Counted from the stretch's first letter, positions 48,257-57,310 are shown. The stretch: 64,000 nt of DNA from Lentzea sp. NBRC 105346 (GCF_030269605.1 NZ_BSTQ01000022.1:1-64000), one strand, 5' to 3'. Made by a program: numbers and translations. Notes: a model not told the origin generated them from the sequence alone.

Positions 48257-49204
48257 TCATGGCCGAGCCGTCAGATATCCGCCCATAGCGCGGAAAAACT
48301 CCGTGGCGGCGTGCTCGGTCCCGTCGTCGGTCCGCACCCGCTGGATCACCAGCCCGCGGTTCGTACCACGGCGGGCGTCGGCGCCCGCGACGATGACGAC
48401 CCCGTCTCCCTCGCGGATGAACACGCGACCGGGAGTCCCGCCGTAGCACGCCGAAGACAGCGCGGCCCGCACGATCCGGATGCGCTCGCCGCGGTAATGG
48501 GTGAACGCGTTGGGGTACGGGTCGGACTGGGCGCGCACGAGCCGTTCGATGTCCTCCGCCGACCAGCTCCAGTCGATGCGGCTGTCCTCAATGGACCGCT
48601 TGTGGAAGAAGCTTGCGCGGGAACGATCCTGCGCGGTCAGCACCGCGCGGCCGGACTCGATGAGGTCCAGCGCGTCGGTCGTGATCGGCCCGATCAGGTC
48701 CACGGTGCGGTGGAACAGGTCGGTGACGGTGTCCGTGGGGCCGATGGGAATCGCGCGCTGCAGCACGATGTCGCCCGCGTCGAGCTCGGCGTCCATCATG
48801 TGTGCGGTGACGCCGACCTCCGGCTCGCCGTTGATCAGGGCCCAGATCAGCGGCGAGAAACCCGCGTACGCCGGCAGCAGCGAGTCGTGCACGTTCAGGG
48901 TGCCGTGCTTGGGAAGCGTGAAGATCTCCGGCGGGATCCAGGTGCGCCAGTTGTTGGCGACGATGATGTCCGGCTCGGCTTCCTTGAGGCGCAGCATCAT
49001 CTCCTCGTCGCCGGGCCGGTTGCGGATGAGGACCGGAACGCCGTGCTCCTCGGCCAGTTCGGCCACCGAGTCGGACCAGATCTTCTCGTATGCGTGGTCG
49101 CTCTTGGGATGGGTGACGACCAGAACCACCTCGTGGTCCGAGGCGAGCAGGGCCTGCAGGGTGCGATGACCCCACGTCTGGTAGCCGAACATGACGACCC
49201 GCAC
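48257..49204 (-). CDS. fxbA: N5-hydroxyornithine formyltransferase (methionyl-tRNA formyltransferase-like)
   Basis: 315 residues starting at GTG 49202-49204. The formyltransferase active site is present: the Asn of VANNW, the His of NVHDSLLPAYAGFSPLIWAL, and the Asp of MMDAELDAGDI. It would move a formyl group from 10-formyl-tetrahydrofolate to the hydroxylated side-chain nitrogen of ornithine, giving fhOrn for NRPS module 1. This is the role of FxbA in exochelin and CchA in coelichelin biosynthesis. The iron box at 49250-49268 precedes it. Confidence 0.88.
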   Translation of the reverse strand: MRVVMFGYQTWGHRTLQALLASDHEVVLVVTHPKSDHAYEKIWSDSVAELAEEHGVPVLIRNRPGDEEMMLRLKEAEPDIIVANNWRTWIPPEIFTLPKHGTLNVHDSLLPAYAGFSPLIWALINGEPEVGVTAHMMDAELDAGDIVLQRAIPIGPTDTVTDLFHRTVDLIGPITTDALDLIESGRAVLTAQDRSRASFFHKRSIEDSRIDWSWSAEDIERLVRAQSDPYPNAFTHYRGERIRIVRAALSSACYGGTPGRVFIREGDGVVIVAGADARRGTNRGLVIQRVRTDDGTEHAATEFFRAMGGYLTARP

Positions 49205-49249
49205 GAGTCTCCTCCGTCGCGATGGGGTGGGGTTGACAGACCCGGCAAG

Positions 49250-49268
49250 TAAAGCAAGGCTAACCTAA
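49250..49268 (-). promoter_or_regulatory. Iron box upstream of the formyltransferase
   Basis: Plus-strand TAAAGCAAGGCTAACCTAA has a perfect AGGCTAACCTAA half and a weaker other half. It is 46 bases from the formyltransferase start and 22 bases from a divergent ATG at 49290, so it is placed like a shared operator of two divergent genes. Confidence 0.8.
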
Positions 49269-49289
49269 TCTCGCAACGAGAGGGGCGCC

Positions 49290-49325
49290 ATGACCGACGC
49301 GGTATACGACCTCGTCGGAGTGGGC
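49290..49325 (+). pseudogene. Possible N-terminal remnant of an L-ornithine N5-monooxygenase gene
   Basis: An ATG with good Shine-Dalgarno (GAGAGGGG) lies directly behind the iron box. Its first 12 residues, MTDAVYDLVGVG, read like the start of SidA/CchB-type ornithine hydroxylases, which continue FGPSNLALA. Here the match stops and the next residues (LDAELIDLSR) are unrelated. The stretch soon runs into the 3' end of the oppositely oriented oxidoreductase gene. The match is short, so this is suggestive only. It would explain why the locus has no intact hydroxylase. Confidence 0.45.
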
Positions 49326-49411
49326 CTCGACGCGGAACTGATCGACCTGTCCCGTGTCGTGGAGGCAAGATCCTGCAGTCCATTGTGGACCATCGTCGCG
49401 GTCGCCGCGGC

Positions 49412-51592
49412 TCACACCGCGTCGAGCAGCTTCTCCAGCGTGATCGGCAGTTCCCGGACCCGGACCCCGGTGGCGTGGTACACGGCGTTCGCGATCGCCC
49501 CGGCTACGCCGACGATGCCGAGCTCGCCGATGCCCCGCGCCCCGAGCCCGCTGATCAGGGGATCGGGATGGTCGAGGAACCGCACGTCGATCGGCGGGAT
49601 GTCGGCGTGGACCGGCACGAGGTAGGACCCGAGGTTGCCGTTGGCGAACCGCGCGGTCGCCTGGTCGACCTCGGTCGCCTCCAGCAGGGCCTGCCCGATG
49701 CCCATCACCACCGCGCCCTGGATCTGGCTGCGCGCGGCCTTGACGTTGACGATCGTGCCCGCGTCGACATAAGTCAGCCAGCGCGTCACCCTGGGCTCGC
49801 CGGTCCATCTGTGCACCCGGACCTCACAGAAGTGCGCGCCGAACGAGCGGAACGCGTGGTCCGGGTCCGTCAGCTTCGGGGATGTGCCAACGGCTTCGAC
49901 GCTGCCGACGTCGCACGTCGTGAGCAGGGTGCCGAAGCTCATCGTGAGGCCGCCGGACGAGATGCTGCCGTCCCGATACACGACCTCCTTGCCGTAGAAG
50001 GGCGACTTCTCGTTGGTGGTGGCCAGCTTGACGATCTCCGCGCGCGCCGCCTGCGCCGCGACCTGAACGGCCGGGCCGTTGGTGCACGTCGAGTTCGACC
50101 CGCCCGCGTTCGCGGCGGTGGGCGACGCGGAGTCGCCGAGTTCCGGCCGGACTCGGGTGACCGGGATGCCGAGGACGTCCGCGGCGAGGATGGCGAACAC
50201 CGTGTACTGGCCGGTGCCGAGGTCCGCCGCCGTGCCGGACACCGTCGCCGTGCCGTCCGCGTGCAGCCGCACCTTGGTGCTCGCCTGCCCGCGGGACGCG
50301 CCGTAGGTCGCGGTTCCCATGCCCGTCCCGACCAGCCAGTCGCCCTCGACGGTCGCGCGCGGTTTCGCCGGACGGGCGTTCCAGCCGAACTCCTCGGCCC
50401 CGCGCCGGTAGCACTCGTCGAGATGCTTGCTGGACCAGGCCTTCCCGGTGTTGGGCACGACCGTCGCGTAGTTCTTCAGCCGCAACGCGATCGGGTCCAT
50501 GCCGAGCTGCCCGGCGAGCTCGTCCATCGCGCTCTCCAGCGCGAACGAGCCGTTCGCCTCACCCGGCGCCCGCATCACCGTCGCCGCACCGAGGTTCATC
50601 GGCATGGTGGTCTTGCTGGTGCGGATGTTGGGAGACGCATAGGTGGTGAGCGTCCAGTTCGCCACCGACTCGGACCAGTTGCCCGCCAACGACTTTCCGG
50701 ACACGCCGTCGTTGCTGATCGCGGTCAGCGTGCCGTCCGCGGTGCACGCCAGCGAGATCGTCTGCTTCGTCATCGGGCGGTGCCCGGCTACGGCGAACAC
50801 CTGCTCGCGCGACAGCACGGCCTTCACCGGCCGGCCCAGCGCCTTCGCGGCGGCGCACGCCAGCGGCACCTGCGCCCAGTTGCCCCACTTGCCGCCGAAG
50901 CCGCCGCCCACGTGCGGGCTGAACACGTGGATCTTCGCGGCGTCGATGCCGAGCGTCTCGGACAGCCGCCGCACCACGAGCACCACGCCCTGGGTGACGG
51001 TGTAGACGGTCAGGTGGTCGCCGTTCCAGGCCGCCACCGTGGCGTGCGGTTCCATCGCGCAGTGGTGCTGCACCGGCGTCGAGTAGGTCGCGGTGAACGT
51101 GACGTCGCCCGCGTTGAACGCCTGGGCGAACGACGACACGCCGTCGGCGAGCACGGTGTCGGGCTGCTCGTCGGTCTGCTCCACGTGGGTCGCGGCGAGC
51201 GCGGCCGTCACCGGCGGTTGCTGCTCGTAGGTCGCCCTGACCAACGTGGCGGCGTCGCGGGCCTGTTCGAACGACTCGGCGACGACGAACCCGATGGGCT
51301 GCCCGAAGTAGCGGACTTCCTTGTCCTGCAACGGCGGGATGCGCTCGTCGTTCTGCTCCTGCCCGTAGGCGAACAGCTTGAGCGGGTTGAACGGCGTGTA
51401 CACCGCGAGCACGCCGGGGGAGGCGGCCGCCGCGGCCGTGTCCATGCCGGTGACCACGCCCCGGCCGACGGTGCTCGTGACGAGGTAGCCGTAGGCGAGG
51501 CCGGGCGGGTTGTTGTCCGCGGCGTACGGGGCCGCACCGGTGACCTTCAGGCGCCCGTCGACCCGGTCAACTGATTTTCCGATCGGCGTCAT
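49412..51592 (-). CDS. Molybdopterin-binding subunit of a PaoC/YagR-type aldehyde oxidoreductase
   Basis: 726 residues of the xanthine dehydrogenase family. The start (GKSVDRVDGRLKVTGAAPYAAD), the cofactor loop HVGGGFGGKWGNW and the C-terminal catalytic Glu in GARGIGELGIVG are present. It oxidises an aldehyde or heteroaromatic substrate using a Mo-cytosine dinucleotide cofactor. ATG 51592 overlaps the FAD-subunit stop (ATGA). The small three-subunit form with an exported FeS subunit matches E. coli PaoABC. No dedicated cofactor chaperone (PaoD/XdhC) is seen in the window. Confidence 0.88.
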   Translation of the reverse strand: MTPIGKSVDRVDGRLKVTGAAPYAADNNPPGLAYGYLVTSTVGRGVVTGMDTAAAAASPGVLAVYTPFNPLKLFAYGQEQNDERIPPLQDKEVRYFGQPIGFVVAESFEQARDAATLVRATYEQQPPVTAALAATHVEQTDEQPDTVLADGVSSFAQAFNAGDVTFTATYSTPVQHHCAMEPHATVAAWNGDHLTVYTVTQGVVLVVRRLSETLGIDAAKIHVFSPHVGGGFGGKWGNWAQVPLACAAAKALGRPVKAVLSREQVFAVAGHRPMTKQTISLACTADGTLTAISNDGVSGKSLAGNWSESVANWTLTTYASPNIRTSKTTMPMNLGAATVMRAPGEANGSFALESAMDELAGQLGMDPIALRLKNYATVVPNTGKAWSSKHLDECYRRGAEEFGWNARPAKPRATVEGDWLVGTGMGTATYGASRGQASTKVRLHADGTATVSGTAADLGTGQYTVFAILAADVLGIPVTRVRPELGDSASPTAANAGGSNSTCTNGPAVQVAAQAARAEIVKLATTNEKSPFYGKEVVYRDGSISSGGLTMSFGTLLTTCDVGSVEAVGTSPKLTDPDHAFRSFGAHFCEVRVHRWTGEPRVTRWLTYVDAGTIVNVKAARSQIQGAVVMGIGQALLEATEVDQATARFANGNLGSYLVPVHADIPPIDVRFLDHPDPLISGLGARGIGELGIVGVAGAIANAVYHATGVRVRELPITLEKLLDAV

Positions 51593-52557
51593 CGCGCACC
51601 CGCCGCGTCGATCAGCGCGCGGACGATCGTCCGCTTCAGCAACGTCACCTTGAAAGCGTTCTGCGCCAACGGCCGTGCTCCGTCCACAGCGGACTGGGCG
51701 GCGTCGGCGAAAGTCTGTTCCAGCGCCGGGCTGCCCTGGAGCGCGTCCTCGACGGCGCGCAGCCGCCACGGCCGCGTGCCCACCCCGCCCGCGGCGATCC
51801 GGGCGTCGAGCACCACGCCGCGCCGGACGTTCAGCGCCACCGCGACGGAGGTGAGCGCGAACTCGTACGACTGCCGGTCACGGATCTTGAGGTACGTCGA
51901 CCGGCGTGCCCACGGCAGCAACGGCACCGCCACGTCGACGATCAGCTCGCCGGGCCGCAGCTGGTTCTCGGTCTCGGGAGTGCTTCCGGGCAGCAGGTAG
52001 AACTTCTCCAACGGGACCGTGCGCTCGCCGTCCGGGCCGCGCAGCCGCACCTCCGCGTCCAGGGCGACGAGCGCCACCGCCAGATCGCTGGCGTGGGTGG
52101 CGACGCAGGAGTCGCTGGTCCCCAGGATCGCGTGCGTGCGGTTGACTCCGGTCTGCGCGGGACATCCGCTGCCCGGCTGCCGCTTGTTGCACGGCGACGC
52201 GGTGTCGCGGAAGTAGTCGCATCGCGTGCGCTGCAACAGGTTCCCGCCGATGCTGGCCATGTTGCGCAGCTGTGCCGATGCGCTTTGCAACAGCGCCCGG
52301 GAGATCACCGGGTAGACGATGGGGTGCGCGGCCACCGCGCTCATCCGCTCGAGCGCGCCGATCCGCAGGAACCCGCCGTGCACCCGAATCCCGCGCAACG
52401 GCAGGAGGTTGACGTCGATGACGTGATCGGGCGTCACGACTTCGAGTTTCATCAGGTCGACCAGGGTGGTGCCGCCGGCGAGGAACGCCGAGCCCGGCTT
52501 CGTCAGACGCAACGCCTCGTCGACGCCGTTCGGCCTCGCGTAGTCGAAGGCCTTCAT
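51589..52557 (-). CDS. FAD-binding subunit of the aldehyde oxidoreductase (PaoB/YagS type)
   Basis: 322 residues. It has the FAD motif (SAFLAGGTTLVDLMK) and the segment RNMASIGGNLLQRTRCDYFRD. A Cys-rich insert, CNKRQPGSGC with the earlier RTRC, matches the extra 4Fe-4S cluster found in PaoB/YagS and not in classical xanthine dehydrogenases. It carries electrons between the Mo subunit and the 2Fe-2S subunit. Both gene borders overlap by four bases. Confidence 0.87.
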   Translation of the reverse strand: MKAFDYARPNGVDEALRLTKPGSAFLAGGTTLVDLMKLEVVTPDHVIDVNLLPLRGIRVHGGFLRIGALERMSAVAAHPIVYPVISRALLQSASAQLRNMASIGGNLLQRTRCDYFRDTASPCNKRQPGSGCPAQTGVNRTHAILGTSDSCVATHASDLAVALVALDAEVRLRGPDGERTVPLEKFYLLPGSTPETENQLRPGELIVDVAVPLLPWARRSTYLKIRDRQSYEFALTSVAVALNVRRGVVLDARIAAGGVGTRPWRLRAVEDALQGSPALEQTFADAAQSAVDGARPLAQNAFKVTLLKRTIVRALIDAAGAR

Positions 52558-53150
52558 GACCGGCCCGCCTGTGCCTGCTTGATCGCGTCCAGGATGTTGG
52601 GGTAGGCGCCGCAGCGGCAGATGTTGCCGGACATCGCCTCCCGGATCTCGTCGTCCGTGCGCACCGTGCCGTCCCCGACGACGGCGACCGCCGACATGAT
52701 CTGGCCGGACGTGCAGAACCCGCACTGGAACCCGTCGTGGTTGATGAACGCCTGCTGCACCGGATGGAGCTCGTCGCCGTCCGCGATGCCCTCGATCGTG
52801 GTGACCTTCTTGTCCTGCAACGACACCGCGAGCGTCAGGCACGACAGCACGCGCCGGTCGTCGACATGGACCGTGCATGCGCCGCACTGGCCGCGGTCGC
52901 AGCCCTTCTTGGTACCGGTGAGGTTCAGCCGCTCGCGCAGGGCGTCGAGCAGCGTCACCCGCGGGTCGAGGCTGAGCTTCTTCCGCTCGCCGTTGACCGA
53001 GAACGCCACGTCGACCAGGCCGTCAGTGCGTGGTTGCTCGGTAATGGGTGCGGCAGCGGCGATCGACGGTCTCATCGCCACACCGGCGGACACCGCCGCC
53101 GCCTGCCCGAAGAACCGCCGCCTGGACAGGTCAGACTCGTTGGGTGCCAT
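52554..53150 (-). CDS. Tat-exported 2Fe-2S subunit of the aldehyde oxidoreductase (PaoA/YagT type)
   Basis: 198 residues. It has a Tat signal (SRRRFFGQAAAVSAGVA, then an Ala-rich stretch), so the whole complex is probably folded and moved outside the membrane. The plant-type cluster ligands are in CDRGQCGACTVHVDDRRVLSC and the second cluster in CGFCTSGQ and CRCG. ATG 53148-53150 follows GGGGAGATCAC. First gene of the three-gene operon. Confidence 0.88.
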   Translation of the reverse strand: MAPNESDLSRRRFFGQAAAVSAGVAMRPSIAAAAPITEQPRTDGLVDVAFSVNGERKKLSLDPRVTLLDALRERLNLTGTKKGCDRGQCGACTVHVDDRRVLSCLTLAVSLQDKKVTTIEGIADGDELHPVQQAFINHDGFQCGFCTSGQIMSAVAVVGDGTVRTDDEIREAMSGNICRCGAYPNILDAIKQAQAGRS

Positions 53151-53306
53151 GTGATCTCCCCGTGTTCCGAGGGTCACATAAGCAGCACCGATCCGATGAG
53201 TCAATGCGCCAAGCTGCCGAATCTGGCCGGTAGTGCTTGTTTGGCACCGTATACATCCGATGTTTTTGGCCGCGTAACCGATGCGGTCGTCCTGCGATAG
53301 GTAGTG

Positions 53307-54152
53307 ATGGACGAACTGGTGGTGGTGACCGGTGCGACGGGCCGGCAGGGTGGCGCGGTCGCCCGGCACCTGCTCGCGGCCGGCTGGCGGGTGCGGGCGC
53401 TGACCCGTGACCCGGATTCGGCTTCGGCACGGCGGCTCGCGGCGGCCGGAGCCGAGATGGTCCGTGCGGACATGGCCGACATCGCCTCGCTGCGCCCGGC
53501 GTTCGCCGGGGCGCACGGCGTGTTCAGCGTGCAGAACCCGATGATCAGCGGACTAGACGCGGAGGTCCGGCAGGGCCGCGCGGTCGGCGACGCCGCGGCC
53601 GAGGCGGGCGTGCGGCACGTTGTGTACGGATCGGCCGGTGTCGGGCGAAGCGGGACCGGGGTCGGCCAGTGGGAGTCCAAGCTGGTGGTGCGGGACCACC
53701 TGGAGTCGCTCGGGCTGCCGCTCACGGTGTTGCGACCGACGGCGTTCATGGAACTGATGACCGACAAGGACTTCTATCCGCCGGTCTCGATGTGGCACCT
53801 GATGCCGAAGCTGATCGGCGGTGACCGGCCGTTGCCGTGGTTGTGCGCCGACGACCTGGGCGCGGTCGCGGCGCGGGCGTTCGCCGAACCGGAGCGGTTC
53901 GTCGGCGCGGACCTCGCCCTGGCGTCCGACGTGCGGACCCTCGACGAGTGCCGCGAGCTGTGGCGCGAGGTCTTCGGCCGCCCGCCGCGGAGGTTCCCGA
54001 TGCCGGTGTGGCTGTTCGAGCGGTTCACCGGCAAGGACCTGACGGCCATGTGGCGGTGGCTGCACGAGAACCCGGTCGAGATCGACCCGGCCGTCACCCG
54101 GTCGATCGTGCCTACCGCGCGGACGGTCCGCGAGTGGCTGTCCGTCAGGTGA
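53307..54152 (+). CDS. NmrA-like NAD(P)-binding protein
   Basis: 281 residues. The Rossmann motif VVTGATGRQGGAVARHL, followed by RVRALTRDP, suits NADP binding. The middle and end match the NmrA/HSCARG atypical SDR group, many of which sense redox state rather than catalyse. ATG 53307 is chosen over the adjacent GTG 53304. Its 3' end overlaps the convergent hydrolase gene by eight bases. Function beyond nucleotide binding is unknown. Confidence 0.82.
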   Translation: MDELVVVTGATGRQGGAVARHLLAAGWRVRALTRDPDSASARRLAAAGAEMVRADMADIASLRPAFAGAHGVFSVQNPMISGLDAEVRQGRAVGDAAAEAGVRHVVYGSAGVGRSGTGVGQWESKLVVRDHLESLGLPLTVLRPTAFMELMTDKDFYPPVSMWHLMPKLIGGDRPLPWLCADDLGAVAARAFAEPERFVGADLALASDVRTLDECRELWREVFGRPPRRFPMPVWLFERFTGKDLTAMWRWLHENPVEIDPAVTRSIVPTARTVREWLSVR

Positions 54153-54933
54153 GCCAGTCGAGTGCTTCGCCGGCGCGGTCGAGGACCGAGATGTGGCCGT
54201 CACCCGGACTGAGCCACAGCTCCGCGTCCGGGCATTGCCCGGCCAGCCACGCGCTGTGCGCGGCGGGGATCATCCGGTCCTCGTCGCCGTGCACGAGCAG
54301 CACTGGGGCGGTGATCTCCGCCAGATCGCAACCCCAGGGCCGGACGTAGGCGAGGTCGTCGTCGATCAGCCCGCCGGGGCCGGCGGCGAGCGCTGGGGTG
54401 ACGACCGCGTTCAACCAGTCCTGCGAACCGGAGAGCGCCGCGAAGTCCGCAGTGGTGAACACGTCGGGATCGAACTCCGCCGATGCCTCGTACTTCTCCT
54501 TGGCCGCCCGTCCCTCGGCGGCCGCCCGCAGCGAGGCCGTTGTGCCCGAGGCCATCCCGGCGAACCAGTCGAGCCCGACCGCGTCGAACGGTGCGACCGC
54601 GGCCAGTGCCGCCACGGCGACGACGCGATCACCCAGCAGTGCGGCACAGGCGAGGGCGTGCGAGGCGCCGCCGGAATGGCCCATGACCGCGAACCGGTCG
54701 ATGCCCAGGGCGTCGGCCACCGCGACCGCGTACGCGGCCGCGGAACCGATGGTGCGTCCGGGATCCGGGGTCGAGGTGCCGTAGGCGGGCCGGTCGTAGG
54801 ACACCCAGCGGACGTCGGGCCGCAGGAGCGGCGCGGGCGGCGTGCCGAGGTTCGGTGTGCCGTGGTGCCACAACACGGTGAGCCGGGCGGATTTCGGCCC
54901 GATGTCGTAGATGTGCAGGTCCGGGTCAGTCAT
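54145..54933 (-). CDS. Alpha/beta hydrolase
   Basis: 262 residues without a signal peptide. Nucleophile elbow GHSGGAS, late Asp in HGDEDRMI and catalytic His in GDGHISVL form a complete triad. The N-terminal HHGTPN is the oxyanion-side motif. The substrate is unknown. It is convergent with the NmrA-like gene. Confidence 0.85.
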   Translation of the reverse strand: MTDPDLHIYDIGPKSARLTVLWHHGTPNLGTPPAPLLRPDVRWVSYDRPAYGTSTPDPGRTIGSAAAYAVAVADALGIDRFAVMGHSGGASHALACAALLGDRVVAVAALAAVAPFDAVGLDWFAGMASGTTASLRAAAEGRAAKEKYEASAEFDPDVFTTADFAALSGSQDWLNAVVTPALAAGPGGLIDDDLAYVRPWGCDLAEITAPVLLVHGDEDRMIPAAHSAWLAGQCPDAELWLSPGDGHISVLDRAGEALDWLT

Positions 54934-55081
54934 CGAGCAACCGCCATGCGGTGAGGGCGAGCTTGGCTCGCGTGGGTTCGGTGGGGTCGATGCCCGCAGT
55001 CTTCCCGATCCTTTACAGAGTGAACTGTTGAGGACATATCGATTCCGAAAATTGGTCTAGAACTCTGCTAGCTTGCCCGGA

Positions 55082-55672
55082 ATGAGGGCATTCGCCAGGA
55101 CGTTCGTGAGCCTCCTGCTGGTGTGTCTGCTCGGTCCGGGAGCAATGGCGACCGCCGCACCGGGTTGCGAGTGCGACACCCCGTCGATCGACCGGCTGCA
55201 GCAGTGGCTGGCCTCCGGCGAGGGCACGACCGTGCCGGCGACCGGCAGCCTGCTCGTCCGCGAAGGCCCCAAGTACGCCGCGAAGGTCACGTTCCTCAAC
55301 GCCGAGTGGCATGTGGTCGTCGTGTGGCTGGGCAACAAGTTCGAGGCGCAGGCCGACCTGTCGAAGTCGCGCGGCTTCTGGATGACCTACAGCGCGACCG
55401 ACGACCTCTACGTCCAGCTGCGCCCGGCCTCGCACTGGAGCGGCGGGAACAAGTGGCTCACGAAGGTCCCGTCGACCGGCGGGAAGATCGTGCACCGGTG
55501 GTTCAGCTTCGCGCCGGACAAGTGGACGACGCTGCCCGAGCTCGGCAAGCCCGACTACTCCCTGGCCTCCGCGCTGACCGAGGCGCGCGGCCTGGTGTTC
55601 GTCGGCAAGACCGCGAACCGGATCGAGTTCCGCGGCCTGCGGATCGACGGCTACCGGCCGCCGTGCCTGTGA
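55082..55672 (+). CDS. Small secreted protein of unknown function
   Basis: 196 residues with a clear Sec signal peptide (RAFARTFVSLLLVCLLGPGAMATAA). The mature part has an early Cys pair (GCECD) and a C-terminal Cys, likely disulphide-bonded outside the cell, and several Trp/Tyr-rich beta-like stretches (WMTYSATDDLYVQLRP). I do not recognise the family. ATG 55082 is chosen over a TTG three codons earlier. The permease gene follows after 37 bases. Confidence 0.7.
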   Translation: MRAFARTFVSLLLVCLLGPGAMATAAPGCECDTPSIDRLQQWLASGEGTTVPATGSLLVREGPKYAAKVTFLNAEWHVVVVWLGNKFEAQADLSKSRGFWMTYSATDDLYVQLRPASHWSGGNKWLTKVPSTGGKIVHRWFSFAPDKWTTLPELGKPDYSLASALTEARGLVFVGKTANRIEFRGLRIDGYRPPCL

Positions 55673-55709
55673 GCCGTTCCGCTGAGCGGTTGACCGCTAC
55701 CTTGCATTG

Positions 55710-57047
55710 ATGCCCAGGGAATACAACGGCAGCATGGACACTTCCCGGCACCCGGTCGACCAGGTGCTGCCGCCCACCCGGCTCGCACTGCTCGGCCTGC
55801 AGCACGTGCTGGCGATGTACACCGGTTGTGTCACGGTGCCGCTGGTGTTCGGCGCGGCCGCCGGGCTCGACACGTCCACGATCGGCCTGCTCGTCAACGC
55901 CGACCTGTTGGTGGCGGGCCTGATCACGTTGCTGCAGGCGCTCGGCATCGGGCGGGTGCTCGGCATCCGGCTGCCCGTCGTGGCCGGCGCGACGTTCACC
56001 GCGGTCACGCCGATGATCCTCATCGCCGGTCAGTACGGGGTCCAGGCCGTGTACGGGTCGATGATCGCGGCCGGGCTGTTCGGGATCCTGGTGGCCGTGC
56101 CGTTCGCGCGTGCCGTGCGGTTCTTCCCGCCGGTCGTCACGGGTTCGGTCATCACGGTCATCGGGCTGTCCCTGATCGGTGTGGCCGCCGGGCTGATTGC
56201 GGGAGTGGATCCCACGGCGGCGGACTACGCGGCTCCTCGTCGGCTGGTGCTGGCCGCGGGCATCGTGCTGCTCATCGTCCTGATCGCCCGGTTCGCCAGG
56301 GGAGTGCTCGCGCAGCTGGGTGTGCTGCTCGGCCTCGTCGGCGGGACGCTGGCCGCGATCGCCTTGGGAATGACCGACTTCTCGTCGGTCAGCAGCGCTT
56401 CCTGGCTCGGCATCACCACGCCGTTTCACTTCGGAGCGCCGCAGTTCCCGGTGGCCGCGGTCGTCTCGATGTGCGTCGTGATGCTGGTGACGTTCACCGA
56501 ATCCACCGCCGACATGCTCGCCGTCGGCGAGATGACCGGTCGGCCGGTCACCCCGCGAGACCTGGCCCGCGGACTCGCCGCCGAAGGCGTGTCCGGTGTG
56601 CTCGGCGGGGTCATGAACGGCTTCCTGGACACCGTGTTCGGGCAGAACGTGGGGCTCGTCGGCATCACCAAGGTCCGCAGCCGCTACGTCGCCGCGACCG
56701 CTGGCGGGATCTTGGTGTTGCTTGGACTTGCGCCGAAGCTCGGCGAGGTCGTCGCCTCGCTGCCGGGGCCCGTGGTCGGTGCGGCCGGGCTGGTCATGTT
56801 CGCCACCGTGACGGCCATCGGCATCAACATCCTGCGCGCCGTGGATTTCGACGACACGGGCAACCTGTTGATCGTCGCCGTGTCCATCGGGGTCGGCATG
56901 TTGCCAGTTGTGGCGCCGAAGATCTATCACACGTTTCCGGCTTGGGCTCAGGTGATCGGGGGCAGCGCGATTACCAGTGCGGCGCTGGTGTCGTTCCTGC
57001 TGAACGTTCTGTTCAACCACACTGCCAGGCGTCGGAGTCCTGTTTGA
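55710..57047 (+). CDS. NCS2-family nucleobase (uracil/xanthine) permease
   Basis: 445 residues with about 14 membrane segments. Family signatures are the QHVLAMYTG segment near the start, the central TESTADMLAVGEMTGR (which carries the substrate-binding acid region of NCS2 proteins) and QNVGLVGITKVRSRYV. It imports a purine or pyrimidine base with protons. ATG 55710 is used; ATG 55734 is possible. The nearby oxidoreductase is of PaoABC rather than xanthine dehydrogenase type, so a joint purine pathway is not indicated. Confidence 0.88.
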   Translation: MPREYNGSMDTSRHPVDQVLPPTRLALLGLQHVLAMYTGCVTVPLVFGAAAGLDTSTIGLLVNADLLVAGLITLLQALGIGRVLGIRLPVVAGATFTAVTPMILIAGQYGVQAVYGSMIAAGLFGILVAVPFARAVRFFPPVVTGSVITVIGLSLIGVAAGLIAGVDPTAADYAAPRRLVLAAGIVLLIVLIARFARGVLAQLGVLLGLVGGTLAAIALGMTDFSSVSSASWLGITTPFHFGAPQFPVAAVVSMCVVMLVTFTESTADMLAVGEMTGRPVTPRDLARGLAAEGVSGVLGGVMNGFLDTVFGQNVGLVGITKVRSRYVAATAGGILVLLGLAPKLGEVVASLPGPVVGAAGLVMFATVTAIGINILRAVDFDDTGNLLIVAVSIGVGMLPVVAPKIYHTFPAWAQVIGGSAITSAALVSFLLNVLFNHTARRRSPV

Positions 57048-57049
57048 TT

Positions 57050-57240
57050 ACGCGGCTGCGCCGCGGTACGTTGGCATTTTCGCGCGGCCACGGCGCTAGG
57101 GCGCCGCGTCCGCGCGAAAATGCCAACGTACCGAAGTCTGTGGTTGGCTTTTGTGGTGGGTCCTGATCCGTTCCAGACTTGCGTTGCTTGGTGCGGTTGT
57201 GTGGGTGGTCGGGATGAGGTGGCTGAAGTTTCGTTGTTTG
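57050..57240. repeat. Left inverted terminal repeat of the DUF222-HNH element
   Basis: It is the reverse complement, with small differences, of the right flank at about 58455-58642. It starts with a GC-rich dyad (57050-57065), then a hairpin whose outer 23 bases pair perfectly (57065-57087 with 57110-57132), then a decayed match (for example CAACCACAGACTTC and ACGCAAGTCTG on the minus strand). Confidence 0.75.
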
Positions 57241-57310
57241 ATTTTCACTCGATAGTGGTCTCCATTGCGGGGTTGGCCGTTTAATTGTGATCTTGCGGTA
57301 GATTTGTGCT

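Noticed and set aside
49290..49625. A 111-residue protein read from 49290
   Set aside because: Only the first 12 residues look real. Most of the rest is antisense to the 3' end of the molybdopterin-subunit gene and shows no domain.
49412..57047. A xanthine-use pathway formed by the molybdenum enzyme and the NCS2 permease
   Set aside because: The enzyme has PaoABC features (Tat signal, extra FeS cluster in the FAD subunit), the genes are separated by three unrelated genes, and no other purine genes are present.
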